From Sphaerochaeta sp. (lineage in GTDB: Bacteria; Spirochaetota; Spirochaetia; Sphaerochaetales; Sphaerochaetaceae), in the NCBI GenBank assembly GCA_018399495.1, contig JAGYOG010000001.1, positions 62,001 through 126,000 on the forward strand: 64,000 bases of DNA, in the 5' to 3' direction. This document shows positions 35,164 through 43,555 of this stretch, in pieces (the first letter of the stretch is position 1; each line of letters starts with the position of its first letter). Made by a program: the position numbers and the translations under genes. Under the pieces are notes generated by a model that did not search any database, had not been told where the DNA came from, and saw nothing but the letters and a program-made list of their open reading frames with translations.

Positions 35164-38094
35164 ATGAAGATCGGCTTGGATGTTGGTTCCACGACCATGA
35201 AATGTGTCGTGCTTGATGATACGTTGCAGGTACTACACACAGATTATAGACGTCACTACTCTCAGATAGCTGAAACCGCATGTACCATGCTCGCTGACAT
35301 CAAGGATTTGTGTGCAGGACACCTCACCTCGTTTGCGCTCTCTGGCTCAGCGGGTATGGGTCTTGCGCAGAACCTGCATTTTCCCTTTGTCCAAGAAGTA
35401 TACGCAACCAGAATAGCGATAATGAAATTTCTTCCCCATACTGATGTTGTCATTGAACTTGGTGGAGAAGATGCAAAAATCCTGTTTTTTTCCCAGAACA
35501 TGGAAGTCAGGATGAACGGAACCTGTGCCGGTGGTACGGGTTCCTTTATTGACCAGATGGCAAGTCTACTGCATGTCGACCAGATGGATCTGAATGAACT
35601 TGCAAAACAAGCAAAGCAGATCTACTCCATTGCATCAAGGTGCGGTGTTTTTGCAAAGAGTGACATACAGCCCTTGGTAAACCAGGGAGCAGAAAAGAGT
35701 GACATCTCACTCTCTGTCCTCCAATCTGTGGTGAACCAGAGTATCGGGGGCTTGGCCCAAGGACGGCCTATCAAGGGCCAGGTGGTCTATCTTGGAGGAC
35801 CACTTACGTTCCTCAGTGAGCTGAGAAAGGCGTTCGACAAGACGCTTGGCCTCGAAGGCATTTGTCCTGAGAACTCCCTTTACTATGTAGCCATGGGAAC
35901 AGCCCTTAGTGCAGAGGAACAGGTTATTGAACTGGATGAGCTAATCTATAACCTTGAGCACTATGATACAGGAAAAGCATTTACCTCCATCCCTCCCCTG
36001 TTCAAAGACCTTGGGGCATATGAAACATTCAAGAACCGTCATGCAAAGGCAACCCTGCATAAAATTGAACCAAAAAACTACTCAGGCCCAGCGTTCTTGG
36101 GTGTAGATGCAGGTTCAACAACCATAAAGGCGTGCATCATCGACCCGGATGGAAGACTGCTGTTCAGTCGCTATGATGCAAACAACGGCAACCCTGTACA
36201 GGCCATCAAGGAGTTCTTGGGAAGCTTCTACACAACACACCCCCAAATCACCATCGAAAAAGCTTGTTCTACCGGATATGGGGAACATCTTATACAGAAT
36301 GCTTTTGCTTTTGAGTACTCACTCGTAGAGACCATGGCCCACTACAAAAGTGCAAAGACCTTCCAGAAAAATGTGGACTTTATCATCGACATTGGAGGAC
36401 AGGATATTAAATGCTTCAAGATTAAGGATGGCACGATTGATGATATCTTCCTCAATGAAGCTTGCTCATCAGGGTGTGGTTCTTTCCTGCAAACATTTTC
36501 CAACGCACTTGGTTATACTCCGCAGGAGGCAGCAGAACTCGCGATCAAAGCAAAAAATCCTGTTGATTTGGGTTCTCGTTGTACTGTGTTCATGAACAGT
36601 TCGGTCAAGCAAGCCCAGAAGGACGGAGCAAGCGTTTCTGATATTTTTGCAGGATTGGCCATCAGCGTGGTGAAAAATGCTCTCTACAAAGTAATACGGT
36701 CCACCGACCCAGCGATGTTGGGAAAACACATTGTCGTACAGGGGGGAACATTCCTCAACGATGCAGTACTCCGTTCGTTTGAACTGGAACTGGGTAGTGA
36801 AGTAATCAGGATTGATGAAGCTGGACTCATGGGTGCATATGGATGCGCTTTACATGCCCGTGACCAGCACATGAAAGTCCCACAACAAAGCACTACCCTT
36901 TCACTCGCTCAACTGGAACAATTCACTCATCGTACCAAGACCACTCACTGTAAAGGATGTACCAATAACTGCCTGCTGACAATCAACATCTTCGATGACG
37001 GACGCAAGCTGGTAAGCGGGAATAAATGTGACCGAATTGTCAGCCCTGAAACCTTCATCAGTAATCCAGAGCAGTTGAACATGTATGTATTCAAACAACA
37101 GTATCTCTCACAACTGAAGTCCAGAAAAGGTGAACGTGGTAAAATTGGATTGCCTTTGCAACTCAATTTCTATGAGCAGTTGCCATTCTGGCACAGCTTC
37201 TTCACCCACCTAGGCTTTGAAGTCGTGGTCTCAACCCCTTCCACCAGGGAAACCTATCTCAAGGGACAGTCCACTATCTCCAGTGATACGATTTGCTATC
37301 CAGCAAAACTTATGCATGGTCATATCAAGGAGTTGCTTGAGAAACAGGTTCCTGCCATCTTCTATCCTTGTTCGAGCTACAATATCAACGAAGAGAAGGG
37401 AGATAACCATTTCAATTGCCCAGTTGTTGCCTACTACCCTGAAGTTCTCCGTCACAACATTAGTGAGTTGCAGGATGGCTCAGTTACATTCATCAGCGAC
37501 TATCTCTCGCTTGCTGACCGTTCTTTTCTCCCCAAGCGGATGCATCAGGTTCTCAGCCAATACTACCCTGTCAAGAAACAGGAGATCAAAGCTGCCGTAA
37601 AGGCAGGCTATGCAAGTCTAGACGCTTATCAGAAAGCCATCAGGGACCAAGGAAAAATCATTATGGAGCAAGCACGTAAGAGAAATTGGCCAATCATGGT
37701 CCTTGCGGGCAGACCGTACCATGCAGATGCAGAGGTCAACCATGGGATCGATGGACTACTGTTGCAGTGCAGCTGTGCAGTCATCAGTGAGGATGCAATT
37801 GCCCATCTGGTGGAGAAGCAACCACGAAAGGTACTCAACCAATGGACCTACCATGCTCGGATGTATGATGCTGCCCGATATGTTACAAGACAGGAAGACA
37901 TGCAGTTAATTCAGCTTGTCTCGTTTGGCTGTGGACTTGATGCGGTAACGAGCGATGAAATCAGGGATATCCTTCGAGAAACCAATAAGATTTACACCCA
38001 GATCAAGATTGATGAAATTGCAAATCTAGGAGCAGTGAAAATACGTATCCGCAGTCTGCTTGCAGCGTTACAGGAGACCAAGGAAGAACAATGA
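35164..38094 (+). CDS. Acyl-CoA dehydratase activase-like protein, two BadF/BcrA ATPase domains plus DUF2229
   Basis: A 976 aa protein with two ASKHA ATPase modules: the first begins LDVGSTTMKCV and has cluster cysteines at 121 (TCAGGTGSF) and 160 (ASRCGVFAKS); the second begins LGVDAGSTTIKAC with CSSGCGSF and GSRCTVFMNSS. The C-terminal third resembles DUF2229 (KGQSTISSDTICYPAKLMHGHI, FYPCSSYN). By analogy with HgdC-type archerases it would pass electrons using ATP to a 2-hydroxyacyl-CoA dehydratase or related radical enzyme, but no dehydratase genes lie nearby. ATG at 35164 follows GGAGG by eight bases. Confidence 0.82.
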   Translation: MKIGLDVGSTTMKCVVLDDTLQVLHTDYRRHYSQIAETACTMLADIKDLCAGHLTSFALSGSAGMGLAQNLHFPFVQEVYATRIAIMKFLPHTDVVIELGGEDAKILFFSQNMEVRMNGTCAGGTGSFIDQMASLLHVDQMDLNELAKQAKQIYSIASRCGVFAKSDIQPLVNQGAEKSDISLSVLQSVVNQSIGGLAQGRPIKGQVVYLGGPLTFLSELRKAFDKTLGLEGICPENSLYYVAMGTALSAEEQVIELDELIYNLEHYDTGKAFTSIPPLFKDLGAYETFKNRHAKATLHKIEPKNYSGPAFLGVDAGSTTIKACIIDPDGRLLFSRYDANNGNPVQAIKEFLGSFYTTHPQITIEKACSTGYGEHLIQNAFAFEYSLVETMAHYKSAKTFQKNVDFIIDIGGQDIKCFKIKDGTIDDIFLNEACSSGCGSFLQTFSNALGYTPQEAAELAIKAKNPVDLGSRCTVFMNSSVKQAQKDGASVSDIFAGLAISVVKNALYKVIRSTDPAMLGKHIVVQGGTFLNDAVLRSFELELGSEVIRIDEAGLMGAYGCALHARDQHMKVPQQSTTLSLAQLEQFTHRTKTTHCKGCTNNCLLTINIFDDGRKLVSGNKCDRIVSPETFISNPEQLNMYVFKQQYLSQLKSRKGERGKIGLPLQLNFYEQLPFWHSFFTHLGFEVVVSTPSTRETYLKGQSTISSDTICYPAKLMHGHIKELLEKQVPAIFYPCSSYNINEEKGDNHFNCPVVAYYPEVLRHNISELQDGSVTFISDYLSLADRSFLPKRMHQVLSQYYPVKKQEIKAAVKAGYASLDAYQKAIRDQGKIIMEQARKRNWPIMVLAGRPYHADAEVNHGIDGLLLQCSCAVISEDAIAHLVEKQPRKVLNQWTYHARMYDAARYVTRQEDMQLIQLVSFGCGLDAVTSDEIRDILRETNKIYTQIKIDEIANLGAVKIRIRSLLAALQETKEEQ

Positions 38095-39335
38095 GTACAC
38101 CGTTCACCAAGGATATGAAGAAGGATTACACCATCCTGATCCCCAATATGAGCCCAATCCACTTCAATATTGTCAAGGAGGTGATCTCCAACCATGGCTA
38201 TAACGTGGTGCTTCTTGACAACCAAGGGCCTAACGTAATCCGCGAAGGACTACGCTATGTACATAATGACATCTGTTATCCTGCTCAGCTCGTAATTGGG
38301 CAGTTTATCGATGCCATCAAGCATGGAGGTTACGACACTGACAAAGTTGCCTTGGTCATCACCCAGACCGGTGGGGGGTGCAGGGCAAGCAATTACATTT
38401 TCTTACTCAGGAAGGCGCTTGAGAAATGTAATCTTCCACAAATTCCAGTAATCAGCCTCAATCTCAAGAGGATGGAAAAAAACCCAGGGTTCAAAATCAC
38501 TCCATTCATGCTGTTGCAAACGTACAGCGCTTTCATATATGGAGATCTGCTGATGGCACTCAGCAACCAGATTCGCCCCTATGAGGTGCATAAGGGTAAA
38601 GCTGATGCTCTGGTGATCAAGTGGACTGCTTATCTCTCTGACTGTTTTACTCATAACCGTGGGTACATTGGTTGGGCGATGAAGCGAAATCTCAACAGAA
38701 TCTGTGCGGAGTTTGCTGCAATAGAGATGCGTGAAGAAGAACGTATCAAGGTGGGTATCGTTGGTGAGATCTATATGAAGTATTCTCCCTTGGGAAACAA
38801 CCACCTCCAGGAATATCTTGAGGAACAAGGATGTGAGGTCATGGTACCCTCCATGATGGGATTCCTCTATTACGGTGCAGACAACGCCATTACTGACCGA
38901 AAGTACTATGGTGGAAGGTTCATCAGTGCGAAAGTCACCCAATTTTTGCTTCGCCAGCTTTACAAGGTAGAGAAGATGAGCCGACAAGCGATGATGAAAA
39001 GCGGCAAGTTCACCATCCCGATCCCCTACACCGAGATGAAGAAACTTGATGAAGGTTTGCTTGACTATGGGGTAAAGATGGGAGAGGGGTGGCTGCTTAC
39101 CGCTGAGATGCTCGATCTTGTGCATAGTGGGTACCACAACATCGTCTGCACCCAACCGTTCGGGTGTCTTCCCAACCATATCTGTGCAAAGGGAATGATC
39201 AGGGCAGTGACAGAGCGCAGCAAGGATGCAAACATCGTACCAATCGATTATGACCCTTCCGCTACCGGGGTAAATCAGGAGAATAGAATCAAACTCATGC
39301 TTGCGATTGCACGTGAGAAGTTGGAAAATGCCTGA
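38091..39335 (+). CDS. Partner of the acyl-CoA dehydratase activase (HgdB-like, DUF2229-associated)
   Basis: A 414 aa protein that overlaps the activase gene by 4 bases. It resembles the C-terminal part of the roughly 1400 aa single-chain activase proteins of many Clostridia: YVHNDICYPAQLVIGQF, a QTGGGCRASNYIFLLRKAL segment and a final TQPFGCLPNHICAKGM with cysteines that could hold an Fe-S cluster. So the large protein seems to be split into two genes here. Substrate unknown. Confidence 0.78.
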   Translation: MSTPFTKDMKKDYTILIPNMSPIHFNIVKEVISNHGYNVVLLDNQGPNVIREGLRYVHNDICYPAQLVIGQFIDAIKHGGYDTDKVALVITQTGGGCRASNYIFLLRKALEKCNLPQIPVISLNLKRMEKNPGFKITPFMLLQTYSAFIYGDLLMALSNQIRPYEVHKGKADALVIKWTAYLSDCFTHNRGYIGWAMKRNLNRICAEFAAIEMREEERIKVGIVGEIYMKYSPLGNNHLQEYLEEQGCEVMVPSMMGFLYYGADNAITDRKYYGGRFISAKVTQFLLRQLYKVEKMSRQAMMKSGKFTIPIPYTEMKKLDEGLLDYGVKMGEGWLLTAEMLDLVHSGYHNIVCTQPFGCLPNHICAKGMIRAVTERSKDANIVPIDYDPSATGVNQENRIKLMLAIAREKLENA

Positions 39336-39388
39336 GTCTGCCTTATCTCCTACTATTCTACTTCCATTTTATTGAGTACATTATGGGT

Positions 39389-40033
39389 ATGAATATCGAG
39401 AGAATAGACACAACCAAGGATTTTGAACGCATGGTCAGAGATGACCTTCTCTCACTTTCTCAAGAAAAACCTGGTCCCTTGCACATAGCCTTGCCCGGAG
39501 GTAGAAGTGCATCTCATCTTATCAAGGCATTGCTGGATCTTCCAAAGAATACGCTTGAGAGGACCCATCTCTATCTCATCGACGAACGCCTGGAGGGTGA
39601 ACGTAACGAAAAAACACTCAGGGAAGCTGGAATACAGACGGCATTGGACCAAGGGACCACACTCTCTATTGTCAGTGAAGGGACCCCCCTTTCTACTGAG
39701 CCCTTTGACCGTGTTTATCTTGGTGTAGGGGAAGATGGACATATAGCAAGCCTCTTCCCTGGTTCTTGGCCCAACAGTGCAGAGGCTCAGACCATGGTTG
39801 TACGTGACAGTCCCAAACCACCCAAGAAGCGAGTCACACTCACCTACCATGGGTTTCTCACCCTTGCCAGAGAGGCAAAAGTGTATCTCCTCTTTTTAGG
39901 AGAGGGAAAAAGAGAAGCACTGAAGCGGTTATTGTCCGGCAACGAGGATGCACATACACTGCCGTGTGCCTTCTTTGTTCACCAACCATTCCATGGTACG
40001 ATAGTAACAGACTTGAGGGAGAACACACCATGA
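39389..40033 (+). CDS. pgl: 6-phosphogluconolactonase
   Basis: Hydrolyses 6-phosphogluconolactone in the oxidative pentose phosphate pathway. The 214 aa protein has IALPGGRSASHLI, HLYLIDERLEGE and LGVGEDGHIASLFPGS, the DevB-type core motifs. It overlaps zwf by 4 bases. The start could be the ATG at 39383 or at 39389; neither has a clear SD. TACATT ends six bases before 39389, which fits the leaderless pattern weakly. Confidence 0.88.
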   Translation: MNIERIDTTKDFERMVRDDLLSLSQEKPGPLHIALPGGRSASHLIKALLDLPKNTLERTHLYLIDERLEGERNEKTLREAGIQTALDQGTTLSIVSEGTPLSTEPFDRVYLGVGEDGHIASLFPGSWPNSAEAQTMVVRDSPKPPKKRVTLTYHGFLTLAREAKVYLLFLGEGKREALKRLLSGNEDAHTLPCAFFVHQPFHGTIVTDLRENTP

Positions 40034-41382
40034 AACGGATCATCATACAATACGGCGGCACGGGAGACCTTGCGCTGAAGAAACTCTATCCTGCCTATGA
40101 GCATCTCATGGAAAAGGGAGATGTTTTCGAGGTAATTGCACTAGGAAGACGGTTCACCACTAGGGAAGAATTTATCTCTGAGATCATCAGAAAGGATGCT
40201 CCCTCCTCCTTCACCGACCACCTCGATTATCTCTACTACGACATGAGTGACAAAAGTGCTGTCACGATTCTCACTGATCGTTTAAAAACCATGTGTGAGG
40301 AGTGCGATGAGGTAGAGTTCATTTACTATCTAGCCTTACAGCCCTCTCTCTATGAGATAGCCATTGAACAGATCCAACAAGTGGACAAACAGCTGGATTG
40401 TGTCTGTTCACTTACAAAAAAAATAGTGGTGGAAAAACCATTTGGATTTGACCTTGAGAGTGCCCAACGTTACAACGACATATTGGAGAAGGCCTTCACT
40501 GATGAGGAAATCTTCCGAATTGACCACTATCTGGGCAAGGAGTTCATGCAGAACCTCCTGTTGATGCGTTTTCATAATGATATCATCAGAAGGATCTGGG
40601 ACAACCGAACCATTGAGTCGATTGAGATCATCTTCGACGAGACCCATGGCGTAGACCAACGTCTTGGGTTCTATGAGAAGATCGGGGTGGTACGAGATAC
40701 CATCCAGAACCATATCATGCAGATCATCACCTACCTGACCATGGGTGAACCTGCAAGTCTGACTCCAAAGGATATCGCTGCTGAAAAAGAGAAGGTACTT
40801 AGGTCAATCCCCCCTATCCAGGAGTTTCATATGGGTCGGTATGAATCACTTGGAGCCAACAGTGGCCATGTGGTACATACTCCCACGTATGCTGCCTTTA
40901 AGCTGTTTGTAAACACCTACTACTTCACCGGCATCCCAATCTATGTACGAACGGGAAAGATGCAAAGCGAGGCAAAAAGCTTGATCTATATCAAGTTCAA
41001 GAATGCAACCAAGCAGGTAATGCATGATGATTCTATCGCGGAGAATGCTGTAATCATCACCATACACCCTGAGCTTACCATCGACATCAACATGAATCTG
41101 AAGATGCCTGGTACCAGTTGGAAATCAAAACCTGTTCGTTTCCGTTTCAATCAGAGTGAAACCTTCGGTGCCAATACACCAGAAGCATATGAGCAAATTG
41201 TTGAGAAAATCCTACAGGGGGACAAGAGTCTTTTCCCCACCATGCAGGAGATCACCGAGTCCTGGCGTATTGTCGAACCGATGCTCAAGGAAAACCTGCC
41301 TGTTGAGGTGTACCCGATCAGGACACTACCTCGATTTGCTGAAAACTTGGCAAAGGAGAACGGGTTTACCTGGTTTGATTGA
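40030..41382 (+). CDS. zwf: Glucose-6-phosphate 1-dehydrogenase
   Basis: Oxidises glucose-6-phosphate with NADP. The 450 aa protein has an unusual cofactor motif GGTGDLALKKLYPA in place of the common GASGDLAKRKL, followed by the active-site RIDHYLGKE and the long alpha/beta domain ending KENLPVEVYPI. ATG at 40030 overlaps the pgl stop (ATGA) and has GAGGGAG upstream, so the pgl-zwf pair is translated together. The gene ends just before a perfect hairpin. Confidence 0.92.
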   Translation: MKRIIIQYGGTGDLALKKLYPAYEHLMEKGDVFEVIALGRRFTTREEFISEIIRKDAPSSFTDHLDYLYYDMSDKSAVTILTDRLKTMCEECDEVEFIYYLALQPSLYEIAIEQIQQVDKQLDCVCSLTKKIVVEKPFGFDLESAQRYNDILEKAFTDEEIFRIDHYLGKEFMQNLLLMRFHNDIIRRIWDNRTIESIEIIFDETHGVDQRLGFYEKIGVVRDTIQNHIMQIITYLTMGEPASLTPKDIAAEKEKVLRSIPPIQEFHMGRYESLGANSGHVVHTPTYAAFKLFVNTYYFTGIPIYVRTGKMQSEAKSLIYIKFKNATKQVMHDDSIAENAVIITIHPELTIDINMNLKMPGTSWKSKPVRFRFNQSETFGANTPEAYEQIVEKILQGDKSLFPTMQEITESWRIVEPMLKENLPVEVYPIRTLPRFAENLAKENGFTWFD

Positions 41383-41389
41383 TTTGAAA

Positions 41390-41418
41390 GAAGCCACCGA
41401 TTTTCAGTCGGTGGCTTC
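41390..41418. terminator. Bidirectional terminator hairpin between zwf and trpS
   Basis: GAAGCCACCGA (41390-41400) pairs perfectly with TCGGTGGCTTC (41408-41418) across a seven-base loop. The T-tract is short on both sides (TCCTT on plus, TTTC on minus), so efficiency is uncertain. It lies between convergent genes. Confidence 0.65.
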
Positions 41419-41443
41419 TCCTTGCAATATATGATCATTTTTC

Positions 41444-42436
41444 TCAGATCAGAACGTGCATCTTCTCCTTGATTGCGTGCAGGTTCTCATTACCGATAGC
41501 ATTTGCCTTACGAGTCCCTTCAACAATGAGGTCCCTTACCTCCTCGCGATGTGCTTCATAGTAAGCACGTTTTTCCCGTATGGGATCCAACATCTCGTTG
41601 ATAACTGTATTGAGGCGCTTCTTACAGGCAACACATCCAATCTGTGCAGTCCTGCACATTTCAGCGATATTGTCTTTCTCACCTTCATTGAATACACAAT
41701 GATACTTGTACACATTACAGATTTCGGGAGTCCCAGGAATCTTGACCGTAATACGGGCAGGATCGGTAACCGCATTGCGAACTCTCTCCCATACCGCTTC
41801 AGGGGTGTCAGAAAGATAGATGGCATTGCCCATGCTCTTGCCCATTTTTGCATTCCCGTCCAGTCCGGCAAGCCGTCCCACCGTACTGAGCTTTACCTGG
41901 GGTTCAACAATGCTGGTTCCATACATATCATTGAACTTCCTAACAATCTTTCGCGCCAATTCAATATGCGGGACCTGATCTTCCCCAACCGGTACCAAAT
42001 CAGCATTGCAGAAGGTAATGTCTGCAGTCTGGCTGACAGGGTAACCCAAAAATCCGTAGGTAAGATCTGCATAGCCATAGTTTTTTGCTTCGGTTTTGAT
42101 GGTTGGATTATGACGGAGTTGGTTTACCGTTACAATCATTGAATAGAAAACCGTCAACTCAGCGATGGAGGCAATCTGGGATTGCTGGACCAGGGTCGCT
42201 TTCTTAGGATCCAATCCAACGGAAAGATTATCAATCGCAACATCATAGATACTGCTGTTTATCAGTTCCGGGTGTTCAAAATGGGTTGTGAGAGCTTGCA
42301 CATCAGCAAGAAGAATGAACGTGTCATATGTATGCTGCAACTCAACCCGGCTCTTGAGGGAGCCCACATAGTGACCAAGATGCAGTTTACCCGTTGTCCT
42401 ATCACCGGTGAGGATTCGTTTCTGTTTCGTTTCCAA
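41444..42436 (-). CDS. trpS: Tryptophanyl-tRNA synthetase
   Basis: Class I synthetase charging tRNA-Trp, 330 aa. GKLHLGHYVGSL is the HIGH motif and AKMGKSMGN the KMSKS loop; ADVQALTTH and GEDQVPHIELAR are further TrpRS features. The start is TTG at 42436, with AGGAG seven bases upstream inside the end of the zinc ribbon gene. An upstream in-frame ATG would run 60 bases into that gene and has no SD. Confidence 0.93.
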   Translation of the reverse strand: METKQKRILTGDRTTGKLHLGHYVGSLKSRVELQHTYDTFILLADVQALTTHFEHPELINSSIYDVAIDNLSVGLDPKKATLVQQSQIASIAELTVFYSMIVTVNQLRHNPTIKTEAKNYGYADLTYGFLGYPVSQTADITFCNADLVPVGEDQVPHIELARKIVRKFNDMYGTSIVEPQVKLSTVGRLAGLDGNAKMGKSMGNAIYLSDTPEAVWERVRNAVTDPARITVKIPGTPEICNVYKYHCVFNEGEKDNIAEMCRTAQIGCVACKKRLNTVINEMLDPIREKRAYYEAHREEVRDLIVEGTRKANAIGNENLHAIKEKMHVLI

Positions 42437-42440
42437 GTGT

Positions 42441-42641
42441 CTACTCCTTCTCGTCTTCTTGCTTTTGTTCAGCAAATTGCTCTTCTTGTGCGCCATGTAA
42501 TGAAGAGGGCTTGTTAACCCGGATCATCGTGTGCTCCATATTACAGGAAGGGCAGACGGCAGGAGGCTCGTGCTTGTCCAGGGACTGGACCAATTCAACC
42601 CGTGCCTTGCAAAGCTGGCACTCATATTCATACGAAGGCAT
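42441..42641 (-). CDS. FmdB-type zinc ribbon protein
   Basis: A 66 aa protein with MPSYEYECQLCKARVE at the start and CPSCNMEH later, giving the CxxC...CxxC zinc ribbon of the FmdB family of putative regulators. The C-terminal third is polar and Glu/Gln-rich. It ends four bases before trpS, so the two are likely cotranscribed; function unknown. Confidence 0.8.
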   Translation of the reverse strand: MPSYEYECQLCKARVELVQSLDKHEPPAVCPSCNMEHTMIRVNKPSSLHGAQEEQFAEQKQEDEKE

Positions 42642-42665
42642 AATGTGGTATCTCCTCTTCTAGGC

Positions 42666-43553
42666 TTACAGCAGACCACTCAAGCTTTGCTTGAGATTAT
42701 CCATCTGCTCTTTGCCCAAATCCATATGTTTGATCGTAACTAGATCATCTTCAATTAAAAACATTTTCATCAAGTCAGCAATCTTGAAAGGAATATTCTC
42801 TCGTTTCAGCCGAGCCAGATATCCAGTTCTCACCATTTGGGACAACGTTGTTGCAAGCTTGGGCGTGTCCATCGTTATATATGCATCCATGCTGTACCCA
42901 CCATCCTCTTTCTGATTAATCAGCAATAGCATTACCTTTGCCTTCGTAATCACCGTATCCGGCAATTCGAGACCAAGATCAAAAAACGTTTCCGGTTCCA
43001 TCGAATAGACTGCGATGTTTGATGAAATCATATCATTTGCCGTAGGAAGGTCTATCAGCTTCCTTTCAGCATTATAGAGTTCATATACCTCAGGATACTC
43101 CCTATTGGTAAATAAGATCTTATCGTTGTTGGGGGCATACAGGCTCAACTCTCCTTCCTTTTGCTGGAAGTACGTCAAATCATCCTGCGCATACTGCCGT
43201 CTCAATTCTCTCGAGTACATCATGGATGTATTGGCCAACCATTTGGGATAATCGCCTTCGACTACCCCATAGGCATCCAACTCCTCAACTTCCAAAGGAT
43301 AGGCATCCAATCTAGGGGAAAGGGAAAGAGAAATTCGCTCAGCTCGATCAGCAAACTCCTCCATATCGGCAAAAACACTTTTGATGAGTTCATGTTCCTT
43401 TTGGGCATCAACGGTTACAACAATGACTCCGTTGTCTGCCATTCCCTGGAAATCATAATAGGGAACCTCTTTCCTTGCCATTGTGGCACAGGAAGAAAGG
43501 AAAAGAACCAAAAAAACCCCGATAGGAACCAGTTTGACAAATTGTTTCATCAC
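42666..43553 (-). CDS. Putative outer or inner membrane lipoprotein, unrecognised
   Basis: A 295 aa protein with a lipoprotein signal peptide: lysine-containing start, hydrophobic core, lipobox LSSC with the acylated cysteine at about residue 22. The mature part is soluble and shows no family I recognise. It ends with KHMDLGKEQMDNLKQSLSGLL. It follows ileS by two bases and may start at GTG 43553 or the ATG one codon later (43550); AAGGA lies six and nine bases upstream respectively. It is conserved in position with trpS and ileS only in the sense seen here. Confidence 0.7.
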   Translation of the reverse strand: MMKQFVKLVPIGVFLVLFLSSCATMARKEVPYYDFQGMADNGVIVVTVDAQKEHELIKSVFADMEEFADRAERISLSLSPRLDAYPLEVEELDAYGVVEGDYPKWLANTSMMYSRELRRQYAQDDLTYFQQKEGELSLYAPNNDKILFTNREYPEVYELYNAERKLIDLPTANDMISSNIAVYSMEPETFFDLGLELPDTVITKAKVMLLLINQKEDGGYSMDAYITMDTPKLATTLSQMVRTGYLARLKRENIPFKIADLMKMFLIEDDLVTIKHMDLGKEQMDNLKQSLSGLL

Positions 43554-43555
43554 GC

